Below are positions 17,061 to 24,453 of a stretch of DNA of 33,872 nt, in pieces. Numbering within the stretch: position 1 is the stretch's first letter; every line of letters begins with the position of its first letter. The translations under genes were made by a program, and so were the position numbers. Origin of the DNA: an uncultured Veillonella sp. (lineage in GTDB: Bacteria > Bacillota > Negativicutes > Veillonellales > Veillonellaceae). The DNA lies in NCBI GenBank assembly GCA_902478055.1, contig CABSJL010000015.1, positions 1 through 33,872 on the forward strand. The letters are read 5' to 3'. The notes under the pieces are model-generated. The model was not told where the DNA came from and did no database searches. It saw nothing but the letters and a program-made list of their open reading frames with translations.

Positions 17061-19274
17061 TTATTTCTGTTTTATTTCATCCCAATCACTTAAATCCGGT
17101 TGTTTATTGCTTGTTATAGATTCTTGAATCCAGTAGTTAATGGATGTTAAGTTGCAAGACTCTCGTTCAAAGACATATTCGTTGTCTTCGTCTACAGTGG
17201 CATAGAGTTGAATGCGTAAGTTCTTACCTTTTTTACGCTCGATGTAATAGCTAATACATTGCTCATCAATGCTAGAAGGGCGAACCGAAATCATATCATA
17301 CTTGCCATTCGCTACGCCTTCTAAGGCATCCTTAATCATTTGATTAGAATATTCATATTGACTGAGGTAGAAGATATCGTTATCGCAAGTTAATACGTAT
17401 TCTCGAGGAGGCGTAGTGTTTTTGTACTCTTTCTCCCAGCTTTCATCAATAACAGGCAAGGTAGCATGATCATAGAATTCTTTAATTAAAGCGAGACCTT
17501 CAGGAATGGACATCTCCTTGAAGTATCTTATTTCATATACTGTAGGCTCCAAGGTTTCATCGCGTTCCGTAGGATCCTCAATGTAGCCGTATAGATAAAT
17601 AGTACAAGCATTTTTATCTTCGTTGTGGAACATAACAATACTGTACACATCGTGAATAACGTTTCCTATGGATTGACGATTATCATAGATGATAAGGCTG
17701 AGATATTTTTGTGTATCCCATTCCCGTTGAATGAAATTCCAGTCGTATTTATTCGTGCGCCAACCAGTTGTCGATTCCTCGAAAATTTCTAATACGTCAA
17801 CGGAGTTTTGAGGCCAAGTAGGGGGCATAGGATTACATGTTGTAGAAGATTGTGTTACGCCTTTTTTGTACTGATAATGTCCATCAACAAGTTCAAAGGC
17901 TTCTAATCGTTCAGAGGCTTCGTCAGGAATTACCAACGGCTCACCAGTACCAAAACAATTATCGTTTCTTGTGTTGAGACGGTTGATGCTTTCACGAGCA
18001 TGCTCGTAGAAGGTAACGGCTAGGTCTAACTCCGGCTTTTTGGTAATGGCACCAGTTTCGTAGCAATAGCCCGCTGCCAGTTGCCATAGATGGTCCGCAT
18101 AGTCATAACTGCCGTATCTATCGTAACATTTGCTAGACTGATCAACGCACTCTACGGCGGTTTCTATGGCAGGGGTATTACCTTTTTTGAACGTAAATAC
18201 ATAAGCGAGATATGGCCAAAGGCTATCGAGACTGTAAATAGCTGGATGTTGCAATAAGTGAGCAATGCGAGACCAGTCTTGGGATTGCCCATCGATGTTT
18301 AATGTGCGAATAATGATGGCTTGCATTGTAACATAAGCGTGGTCATTAAAGTCTAAATAATCTGGGCTTATAGCAGCACGTTCGTAGTATTTGAGGGCCT
18401 TTTGAATATCTTGAGGGATTCGTTTGTTAGACTCACATGGTTTTGCATAGTACTCAGCAGCTTCACGCAAACACATGCCATTATTCATGGCTGCGCCACG
18501 TTCAAAATATTCGAGTGCTCGTTCATGCTCTCCGCGCGATTTACAAATATGGCCTGCCAAATACATCATGAGTGGCAAACCTGCTTCGGCGCCTTCAAAA
18601 ATGACCTGTTCTTCCATTGCCTTATTATCTTGCTCGGCATAGGTAATGCGCAGGTTGCGGTACGCGATAACAAGGCCTGCCGCTGCGGATTTATGCAACC
18701 ATTGCTGTGCTATAGATGTTATCTTTGCGTCCAATCTACGTTGATCTACTTGTACAAATAAAGATTTTAAGAAATGGACAACACCAGATGGTTCACCTTC
18801 ATTAATTATCTTTTGTGCAGAAGGCAAGAGGCGGTAATCCTCCCATTGGAATACATTGGCAATGGCGTAGGCACAGTAAGAACATCCCTTTTGGGCGCCT
18901 TCATAGACGCGCTGGAATGCTTCGTCCTTCGTCATGGGCAGCTCTTTTTCAATGGTTGGTGTAAGGGCACCTAAGGTACGCATAGCCTGTAAAATAGCAA
19001 TGGCACTGCCTTTACGTATCGCTGTATGTAAATAACTATATGCCTTAGTATCATCCTCAGGGAAACCGGCTTCAATCCATGTGAATTGAGGTCCAGAATA
19101 GACGCGCGCTAAGATGGCATACGCATCGCCGATACCTGGAATCTTTTGCCCTTCCTCGTCCAATTTCACAAGGGCATCAAGCTCAGCCTTGCCCGCCCAA
19201 GCGATATCTTTATTACATTGGTGGAATATTTTATTGAAAGACTGCTGTATTTGATCAGTAAAATAAAAACTCAT
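17061..19274 (-). CDS. Large Sel1/TPR-like repeat protein
   Basis: A 737-residue protein without signal peptide or membrane helices. The N-terminal 330 residues or so contain several Sel1-like helical repeats. Visible examples are KAYSYLHTAIRKGSAIAIL, EAFQRVYEGAQKGCSYCAYA, QWLHKSAAAGLVIAYRNL and RALEYFERGAAMNNGMCL. Sel1 repeats form solenoids for protein contacts. The C-terminal half (about 450-737) lacks repeats, is rich in Tyr, Asp, Glu and Trp, and I do not recognise it. The start has GGAGAG just upstream. A TATACT box lies upstream on the minus strand but its -35 is weak. Role unknown; the pairing with an MFS exporter 49 bases downstream is the only context. Confidence 0.82.
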   Translation of the reverse strand: MSFYFTDQIQQSFNKIFHQCNKDIAWAGKAELDALVKLDEEGQKIPGIGDAYAILARVYSGPQFTWIEAGFPEDDTKAYSYLHTAIRKGSAIAILQAMRTLGALTPTIEKELPMTKDEAFQRVYEGAQKGCSYCAYAIANVFQWEDYRLLPSAQKIINEGEPSGVVHFLKSLFVQVDQRRLDAKITSIAQQWLHKSAAAGLVIAYRNLRITYAEQDNKAMEEQVIFEGAEAGLPLMMYLAGHICKSRGEHERALEYFERGAAMNNGMCLREAAEYYAKPCESNKRIPQDIQKALKYYERAAISPDYLDFNDHAYVTMQAIIIRTLNIDGQSQDWSRIAHLLQHPAIYSLDSLWPYLAYVFTFKKGNTPAIETAVECVDQSSKCYDRYGSYDYADHLWQLAAGYCYETGAITKKPELDLAVTFYEHARESINRLNTRNDNCFGTGEPLVIPDEASERLEAFELVDGHYQYKKGVTQSSTTCNPMPPTWPQNSVDVLEIFEESTTGWRTNKYDWNFIQREWDTQKYLSLIIYDNRQSIGNVIHDVYSIVMFHNEDKNACTIYLYGYIEDPTERDETLEPTVYEIRYFKEMSIPEGLALIKEFYDHATLPVIDESWEKEYKNTTPPREYVLTCDNDIFYLSQYEYSNQMIKDALEGVANGKYDMISVRPSSIDEQCISYYIERKKGKNLRIQLYATVDEDNEYVFERESCNLTSINYWIQESITSNKQPDLSDWDEIKQK

Positions 19275-19546
19275 ACTCTCTCCTTCGCATAATAATCAGT
19301 AAAACCTGATAATATATGTAATTTCAGTATACTATTAGTATTTAGAGGAACACAATATAAACCTTCTAAATTTATGGGCTGCTTGAGAGACAATATATTC
19401 AATTTTAATTATTTATATTAGAATAGATAGAAACTGGATATGATATAACAATAAAAGGGATGTATATGTAGCTCTTTATTGATTATGTTTACATGGCTTT
19501 AATTTGTAGATATCCTTCGTATGAGAGAGAAGAGAGATTTATTTTA

Positions 19547-20476
19547 ATGTGGTTAGATAATGAACTTTCACTATTTAAACAAAATATAGAAATGCTGCGA
19601 GTGAATCAACGTATAGGCCGATTGGCATTTTTATGGGCTGTGCTTGGTTTAATGGGAAGTAAATTTTTAGCGTACCTTCTATTTGTGGTATTGATAGGAT
19701 TTATTCAAGATGGTTTGTTTCAAGGCAGTACATATTTGTCATATATTTATTTTGGATGTTTGCAGATTATACATATAGTAGTAACTATTTTTTTACTCAA
19801 ACGTAGATTGAATGACTGTGGTTCATCCTTGTGGTATATGATTTTAGTACCCATAGCATACCTAAGTTTGTGGGTATATTGGGGTATGAGTTTTAGTTTG
19901 GAATCTATATCTGAAACCTTTATAAATGCAGGCTTTCATTGGGACGGATTTTTCTGGCAGTATTTTATCTTGGCTTGCTTTGCGTTGCCACTTAGTGTGC
20001 CAGATTCTAATGAGTATGGTTTAGATGAAGGACGAGATAGGTATAATAACTATATTATTACCTATACTCGAAGTTCCACGATTACTAAAGATACAAATAA
20101 TAGTAAATTTGACTATATTTGTAGCTGTATATGGGATGTTTTATTTGCTAAGATCTTTGATGTTAAGGGCAGGACTCCTGTATCAGTCTTTTGGGGCGGT
20201 CTTGTAGGAGCTCGCATTTTTATGGACATTATTATGAATATGGCTATAGCCGTAGTATCGTTAATTGTTCAGTGTGGTATATCTCTTTATATACCACGTT
20301 GGGGATTTATGGCTATCCTGATATGGCCAGCTTTAGCGATGATTACACTAGGTATACGTAGACTTCATGATTCTCTATTAAGCGGTTTATGGATAATTGG
20401 GCTTGGCATTCCGTATATCAATATTTTTGTCAGTTATCATCTTTTGTTTAAAAAATCTTGGCATATTGAAAGTTGA
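19547..20476 (+). CDS. Membrane protein with two DUF805-like halves
   Basis: Start at the ATG 19547, preceded by GAGAGA, giving 309 residues; an in-frame ATG at 19493 has no ribosome site. Two halves repeat the same pattern: an R/K-G-R segment before a helix (NQRIGRLAF; KGRTPVSVF), then a long hydrophobic part with an RRL-x-D motif (KRRLNDCGSSLW; IRRLHDSLLSGLW). RRLHD followed by a Gly/Trp segment is the DUF805 hallmark. Both halves are therefore degenerate DUF805 domains, apparently an internal duplication. Function of DUF805 is unknown. The gene lies directly upstream of the trp promoter, and four more DUF805 genes lie at 28699-31674. Confidence 0.72.
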   Translation: MWLDNELSLFKQNIEMLRVNQRIGRLAFLWAVLGLMGSKFLAYLLFVVLIGFIQDGLFQGSTYLSYIYFGCLQIIHIVVTIFLLKRRLNDCGSSLWYMILVPIAYLSLWVYWGMSFSLESISETFINAGFHWDGFFWQYFILACFALPLSVPDSNEYGLDEGRDRYNNYIITYTRSSTITKDTNNSKFDYICSCIWDVLFAKIFDVKGRTPVSVFWGGLVGARIFMDIIMNMAIAVVSLIVQCGISLYIPRWGFMAILIWPALAMITLGIRRLHDSLLSGLWIIGLGIPYINIFVSYHLLFKKSWHIES

Positions 20477-20484
20477 GATTTTTC

Positions 20485-20514
20485 TTGACTTTCATTCTAT
20501 AGAAACATTATAAT
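20485..20514 (+). promoter_or_regulatory. Promoter of the trp operon
   Basis: TTGACT (20485-20490), an 18-base spacer and a perfect TATAAT (20509-20514) precede the T-box leader. Confidence 0.8.
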
Positions 20515-20527
20515 CAAACTATAATTT

Positions 20528-20848
20528 TATACTCGCCTGAAAGAAACCGATGAGGTGGAGATAAAAATAGGATATGCACTCACAGAGAGCGGGATTAGCT
20601 GAGAACCCGTAGTACGCAGCTTATTAAATGGACCACCGAGGGCGCATGGAACAGAATGAACCTTCATTCCTAGTATGGTGCGACGTCACACGAGCGTTAG
20701 TCGTGAGGGATATGTTAGTATCCTGCGAAAGGGGAATGCATTGCATTCAAACAAGGTGGTACCGCGATTTATAGCACATACAAGAATATTGTAATAATAG
20801 AACTATAAACTCGTCCTTGACGTTATATTGTCATGGGCGAGTTTTTTT
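20528..20848 (+). promoter_or_regulatory. T-box riboswitch, tryptophan-specific, upstream of trpE
   Basis: The conserved T-box sequence AAGGTGGTACCGCG is at 20753-20766. Stem I shows the usual AGAGA bulge followed by GCGGG/CCCG around a GCTGAGAA-type apical loop (20584-20608). The likely specifier is TGG at 20629-20631, followed by the usual A. Its Trp codon matches the downstream genes. A terminator at 20808-20848 (arms around AACTCGTCC/GGGCGAGTT, then seven T) competes with the antiterminator. Uncharged tRNA-Trp binding should allow read-through into trpE. Confidence 0.93.
20808..20848 (+). terminator. T-box-controlled terminator before trpE
   Basis: Long stem AACTCGTCCTTGACG / TGTCATGGGCGAGTT with a run of seven T. 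Confidence 0.88.
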
Positions 20849-20875
20849 ATTGGCAAATGCCAGATGGAGGTTCTC

Positions 20876-22345
20876 ATGATTTTTCCTAGTTTAGACCGTG
20901 TGAAAGCTATCGCACCGGGCTACGATATCGTGCCTGTATATATGGAAATTTTATCCGACGTACGCACACCGATTAGTGTGTTAAAAGCATTAAAACAAGT
21001 GAGCAGTCATACGTACTTGCTTGAAAGTGCGGATAATAGTAATCATTGGGGCCGTTACTCCTTCTTGGGCTATGATCCTAAGATTGAGCTCTTCTGTAAA
21101 AACCATAAAATGACTATCAAAGACGGTACAACACGTACTTTTGAATGCTCTGACCCAGCTGCAGAAATTCGCAATATTTTGAGCCAATATAAAAGCCCTC
21201 GCTTAGAAGAGTTACCAACCTTCACAGGTGGCTTTGTTGGTTACTTCGCATGTGAATACATTCGTTATATCGAGCCAACATTGGACTTCCCAACGCCAGA
21301 TGATGATTCTGCCATGGTAAACGATGTAGACCTTATGCTCTTCGATAAGGTTATCGCTTTCGACCATTATAAAAATAAAATCTACTTGATTGCTAACATC
21401 AGCACAAACGATTTAGAACGTAACTACAACAAGGCTGAGCTTGAGTTGAAAGCATTAGCTGATCTCGTTGTAAACGGCAAAGAGGCGGATGTGCCAAAAG
21501 GCATTCTTAAAACAGAGTTCACTTCTGAATTTACAAAGGACGAGTTTGAAGCAGTTGTTAAAAAGACACAGCACTACATCAAGGAAGGGGATATCTTCCA
21601 ATGTGTTGTATCTAACCGCCGTGAAGCTGAGTTCGATGGCAGCTTGTTAAATGCGTACCGCGTATTGCGTACGTTGAACCCATCTCCATACATGTTCTAC
21701 CTATCTGGTGGCGATGTAGAGCTTACAGGTGCTTCTCCAGAAACATTGGTAAAATTGACAGATGGTAAAATGTACACCTTCCCAATTGCAGGTACTATGC
21801 GCCGCGGTAAAACCGAAGCAGAGGACCTCGCTATTGAAGAAAAGCTCATTAACGACGAGAAAGAGTTGGCTGAACATAACATGCTCGTTGACCTTGGCCG
21901 GAACGACTTAGGTAAAATTTCTAAATTTGGTTCCGTAAAAGTAGAGGCGTTACATATGTTGCAACGTTTCTCTCATGTAATCCACATTACATCTACTGTA
22001 AGCGGCGACATTCAAGACGGTAAAGATGCTCTCGATGCTATCGGTGCTACATTGCCAGCTGGTACATTGTCCGGGGCTCCTAAAATTCGTGCTATCGAGA
22101 TTTTACACGAACTTGAAAAAAGCCCACGCGGTGTATACGGCGGCGCTGTAGGTTACATCGACTTCTCTGGTAACATGGACGTATGTATCGGCATCCGTAT
22201 GGCTATGAATAAAGGCGGTAAGGTTTATGTTCGCGCTGGTGCAGGTATCGTTCGTGATAGCGTACCTGCAAGCGAATACAATGAAACTTTGATCAAAGGC
22301 CAATCCATGATTTCCGCAATTACAGACGCACAGGAGGTAGAATAA
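20876..22345 (+). CDS. trpE: Anthranilate synthase component I
   Basis: Converts chorismate to anthranilate with ammonia from TrpG. Start at 20876, five bases after GGAGG; an in-frame ATG at 20828 lies within the leader terminator. The 489-residue product has LLES at 48-51, part of the tryptophan feedback-binding site. The chorismate-binding C-terminal domain has GDIFQCVVSNR, PIAGTMRRGKT, NMLVDLGRNDLG, LPAGTLSGAPK and AGAGIVRDSVP blocks, all intact. The stop and the trpG start overlap as TAATG, so the subunits are translated together. Expression is expected to respond to tRNA-Trp charging through the T-box, on top of feedback inhibition. Confidence 0.97.
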   Translation: MIFPSLDRVKAIAPGYDIVPVYMEILSDVRTPISVLKALKQVSSHTYLLESADNSNHWGRYSFLGYDPKIELFCKNHKMTIKDGTTRTFECSDPAAEIRNILSQYKSPRLEELPTFTGGFVGYFACEYIRYIEPTLDFPTPDDDSAMVNDVDLMLFDKVIAFDHYKNKIYLIANISTNDLERNYNKAELELKALADLVVNGKEADVPKGILKTEFTSEFTKDEFEAVVKKTQHYIKEGDIFQCVVSNRREAEFDGSLLNAYRVLRTLNPSPYMFYLSGGDVELTGASPETLVKLTDGKMYTFPIAGTMRRGKTEAEDLAIEEKLINDEKELAEHNMLVDLGRNDLGKISKFGSVKVEALHMLQRFSHVIHITSTVSGDIQDGKDALDAIGATLPAGTLSGAPKIRAIEILHELEKSPRGVYGGAVGYIDFSGNMDVCIGIRMAMNKGGKVYVRAGAGIVRDSVPASEYNETLIKGQSMISAITDAQEVE

Positions 22346-22911
22346 TGGTACTCCTTATAGATAATTACGATAGCTTCTCCTTCAATTTATACCAATTAGT
22401 AGGCTCTATCGATCCAGATATTAAAGTCATCCGCAGCGATGAATTAACAGTTGAAGAAATCCGCGCGTTGAAACCAGACTATGTGATACTTTCACCAGGA
22501 CCTGGCAGACCAGCTGATGCGGGCGTATACGAAGACCTATTGCGCGAATGTAAAGGTGAATTTCCAATCCTCGGAGTATGCCTTGGTCACCAAGCCATCG
22601 GCGAAGTATTCGGCGGTACAGTTTCCTATGCAAAACAAGTTATGCACGGCAAACAAAGCGTAGCCAAACAAGTACACCCATCTAAAATCCTTAAAGGCGT
22701 ACCAGAACAATTTGAAGTGGCTCGCTACCACTCCTTGGCGATCATTGACGAAACCATGCCAAGCGAACTCATCGTTACATCCATTACAGACGACGGCGAA
22801 GTAATGAGCGTAGAACACAAAGACTACCCAATCTACGGCGTGCAATTCCATCCGGAATCCATCATGACACCAAACGGGGAACAAATGATTCGCAATTTCT
22901 TAGAAAAATAA
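22345..22911 (+). CDS. trpG: Anthranilate synthase component II (glutamine amidotransferase)
   Basis: Supplies ammonia from glutamine to TrpE. The 188-residue class I amidotransferase has its nucleophile C79 in GVCLGHQ and the His/Glu pair H169 and E171 in VQFHPES; the oxyanion PGPGRP motif is at 51-56. It is stand-alone, not fused to TrpD or TrpE. The start overlaps the trpE stop by one base with AGGAGG upstream. The next gene, trpD, begins only after a 528-base structured gap, which is unusual inside a trp operon. A role shared with para-aminobenzoate synthesis is known for some TrpG proteins and cannot be excluded. Confidence 0.95.
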   Translation: MVLLIDNYDSFSFNLYQLVGSIDPDIKVIRSDELTVEEIRALKPDYVILSPGPGRPADAGVYEDLLRECKGEFPILGVCLGHQAIGEVFGGTVSYAKQVMHGKQSVAKQVHPSKILKGVPEQFEVARYHSLAIIDETMPSELIVTSITDDGEVMSVEHKDYPIYGVQFHPESIMTPNGEQMIRNFLEK

Positions 22912-22925
22912 ACTATAGTCTAATT

Positions 22926-23098
22926 TATGTATCGAGGGGCCATTCTTAGCCTCTAGAACGATCGGGCAGAAATAAGGTCTCTCGGAACTCCGATGGCCAC
23001 CCACCCCACTATGTGGGGCCGCCAAGTCGTTCCTTAAGACCTTATTTCCTGCCAACTCAATCTTGGCAGTACCTATAATAGCCCCTCTACAATACATA
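22926..23098 (-). repeat. Large fold-back element, copy 1
   Basis: Nested pairings are visible. TATGTAT/ATACATA and GAGGGGC/GCCCCTC form the base. GGCAGAAATAAGGTCT (22965-22980) pairs with AGACCTTATTTCCTGCC (23037-23053) with one bulge. Then come GGAAC/GTTCC, TGGC/GCCA and the apical CCCCAC-TAT-GTGGGG (23004-23018). On the minus strand the apical region reads GACTTGGCGGCCCCACATAG and continues GTGGGGTGGGTGGCCA. This matches copy 2 on the plus strand. Confidence 0.85.
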
Positions 23099-23162
23099 TA
23101 TCGAACAGTAACTATATTTTTCTAAAGAAATATGCGAACCAGAACCCCTAATATAAGAAAAA

Positions 23163-23179
23163 GTGGTGCAAAGCACCAC
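23163..23179 (+). repeat. Small perfect hairpin
   Basis: GTGGTGC, AAA loop, GCACCAC. An A-rich run precedes it, so on the minus strand the hairpin is followed by TTTTTCTT and could terminate antisense transcription. Confidence 0.6.
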
Positions 23180-23200
23180 CATTCCCATCCACATAAAGAG

Positions 23201-23238
23201 ATGACCTGTGCGTTACTCCATATAATGCGCAGGATCAT
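23201..23238 (+). repeat. 15-pair hairpin between the large elements
   Basis: ATGACCTGTGCGTTA pairs with TAATGCGCAGG(A)TCAT, with two G-T pairs and one bulged A, around a seven-base loop. It resembles neither large element in sequence. Confidence 0.65.
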
Positions 23239-23252
23239 TTGATAATAGTTTG

Positions 23253-23427
23253 TTTGAGGGATATCTATTAAATTGGTATGATTTTTTAGCTGATAGGTGC
23301 GATTGGGTTATGTGCGAAGCCGACTTGGCGCCCCGCATAGCGGGGGGTGGCCACTTGGAGGCTGAGGGCATGACCCAATCGGTACCGACTAGGTAGATAT
23401 GGTATCAATTTAATAGATATCCTCAAA
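23253..23427 (+). repeat. Large fold-back element, copy 2, reaching the trpD ribosome site
   Basis: The outer arms at 23253-23275 and 23406-23427 pair over 22 positions with a single bulged G. Inside, CGATTGGGTTATG (23300-23312) pairs with CATGACCCAATCG (23369-23381, one G-T pair). Then come AGCC/GGCT, TGGC/GCCA and the apical CCCCGC-ATA-GCGGGG (23331-23345). The apical region GACTTGGCG...GGTGGCCA is the inverted counterpart of copy 1. The right arm ends at CCTCAAA, beside the AAAGGAG of trpD. Confidence 0.87.
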
Positions 23428-23439
23428 AGGAGATATAAA

Positions 23440-24450
23440 ATGATTAAAGACGCATTATATGCAGTAACGCATGGTCAAGATTTATCTTATGACCTTGCAA
23501 AAGATACAATGAACAAAATTATGAGTGGCGAGGTAGACGAGGTTCCTATGGCTGGTTTCTTGTGTGCTCTTGCAGCGAAAGGCCCTACTGTAGATGAGGT
23601 TACGGCTTTCGCTGAGGTTATGCGCGAGAAGGCTGGTTCTGTGCCTCATGAAGGTACTGTTGTAGAAATCGTAGGTACTGGCGGCGACGAGGCTAATACG
23701 TTCAACATTTCTACTACATCTGGCTTTATCATTTCCGCTGCAGGTATTCCTGTAGCGAAACATGGTAACCGCAGTGTATCTAGTAAATGTGGCGCTGCTG
23801 ACTTGATCGAAGCATTGGGCGCTAAATTAGAGCTTAATGGCGAACAAAATGAAGCAGTTCTTAATAAAGCAAATATGTGCTTCATGTTTGCTCCTGTATA
23901 TCACCAAGCTATGAAATATGCAGGTCCTGTACGTAAGGCATTAGGCGTTCGTACAGTATTCAACATCCTTGGACCTTTGGCAAACCCAGCAGGTGCTACT
24001 GTGGAATTGATGGGTGTGTACGATAAATCTTTGGTAGAACCATTGGCTCGTGTATTGGCTAACCTTGGCGTTAAGCGTGGTGCTGTGGTACACGGCTTCG
24101 ACGGCCTTGATGAGATTACGGCAACTAACAAAACGTACGTATGCGAAATTAATAATGGAGCTTTCACAAGCTATGAATTCGATCCTAAGGACTATGGTTT
24201 CGAATACGCTGATAAAACTGAGCTCGAAGGTGGCGATGCTACTGTAAATGCTGAGATTACACGGCGTGTTCTCGGTGGTGAGCTAGGTGGTAAACGCACG
24301 GCGGTTATTCTTAACGCTGGTATGGCGATTTACCTTGCAAAAGAGGGCATTACATTAGCAGAGGGCATTGAAGAGGCGAAAAATATGATCGATTCTGGCA
24401 AGGCTCTTGCTACAATGGAACAATTTGTGAAAGCAACCCAAGAGGTATAA
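23440..24450 (+). CDS. trpD: Anthranilate phosphoribosyltransferase
   Basis: Joins anthranilate to PRPP, the second committed step of tryptophan synthesis. The 336-residue protein has the glycine-rich GTGGDEANTFNIST motif (about residues 73-86) that binds PRPP, KHGNRSVSSKCGAAD (about 107-121), and the NILGPLANPAG block. These are hallmarks of the class III phosphoribosyltransferase fold. It is not fused to TrpG. The ribosome site AAAGGAG lies just after the right arm of the upstream fold-back element, so access to it may depend on how that element folds. trpCF follows three bases after its stop. Confidence 0.96.
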   Translation: MIKDALYAVTHGQDLSYDLAKDTMNKIMSGEVDEVPMAGFLCALAAKGPTVDEVTAFAEVMREKAGSVPHEGTVVEIVGTGGDEANTFNISTTSGFIISAAGIPVAKHGNRSVSSKCGAADLIEALGAKLELNGEQNEAVLNKANMCFMFAPVYHQAMKYAGPVRKALGVRTVFNILGPLANPAGATVELMGVYDKSLVEPLARVLANLGVKRGAVVHGFDGLDEITATNKTYVCEINNGAFTSYEFDPKDYGFEYADKTELEGGDATVNAEITRRVLGGELGGKRTAVILNAGMAIYLAKEGITLAEGIEEAKNMIDSGKALATMEQFVKATQEV

Positions 24451-24453
24451 TCA

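Larger units (their letters stand above)
22912..23439 (+). other. 528-base structured gap inside the trp operon
   Basis: No gene is visible. The gap is almost filled by fold-back sequence: a large element (22926-23098), a small perfect hairpin (23163-23179), a 15-pair hairpin (23201-23238) and a second large element (23253-23427). None has the T-run of a standard terminator on the plus strand. The parts are listed separately. Confidence 0.8.

Noticed and set aside
20828..20875. In-frame trpE extension from ATG 20828
   Set aside because: The codon lies in the stem of the T-box terminator; the GGAGG before 20876 marks the real start.
22900..23097. 65-residue minus-strand ORF in the trpG-trpD gap
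   Set aside because: It is a chance reading through the fold-back element, without a ribosome site or family-like sequence.
22926..23427. Integron attC sites or a CRISPR array for the paired elements
   Set aside because: There is no RYYYAAC/GTTRRRY core pair, no integrase, and only two copies in opposite orientation without spacers.
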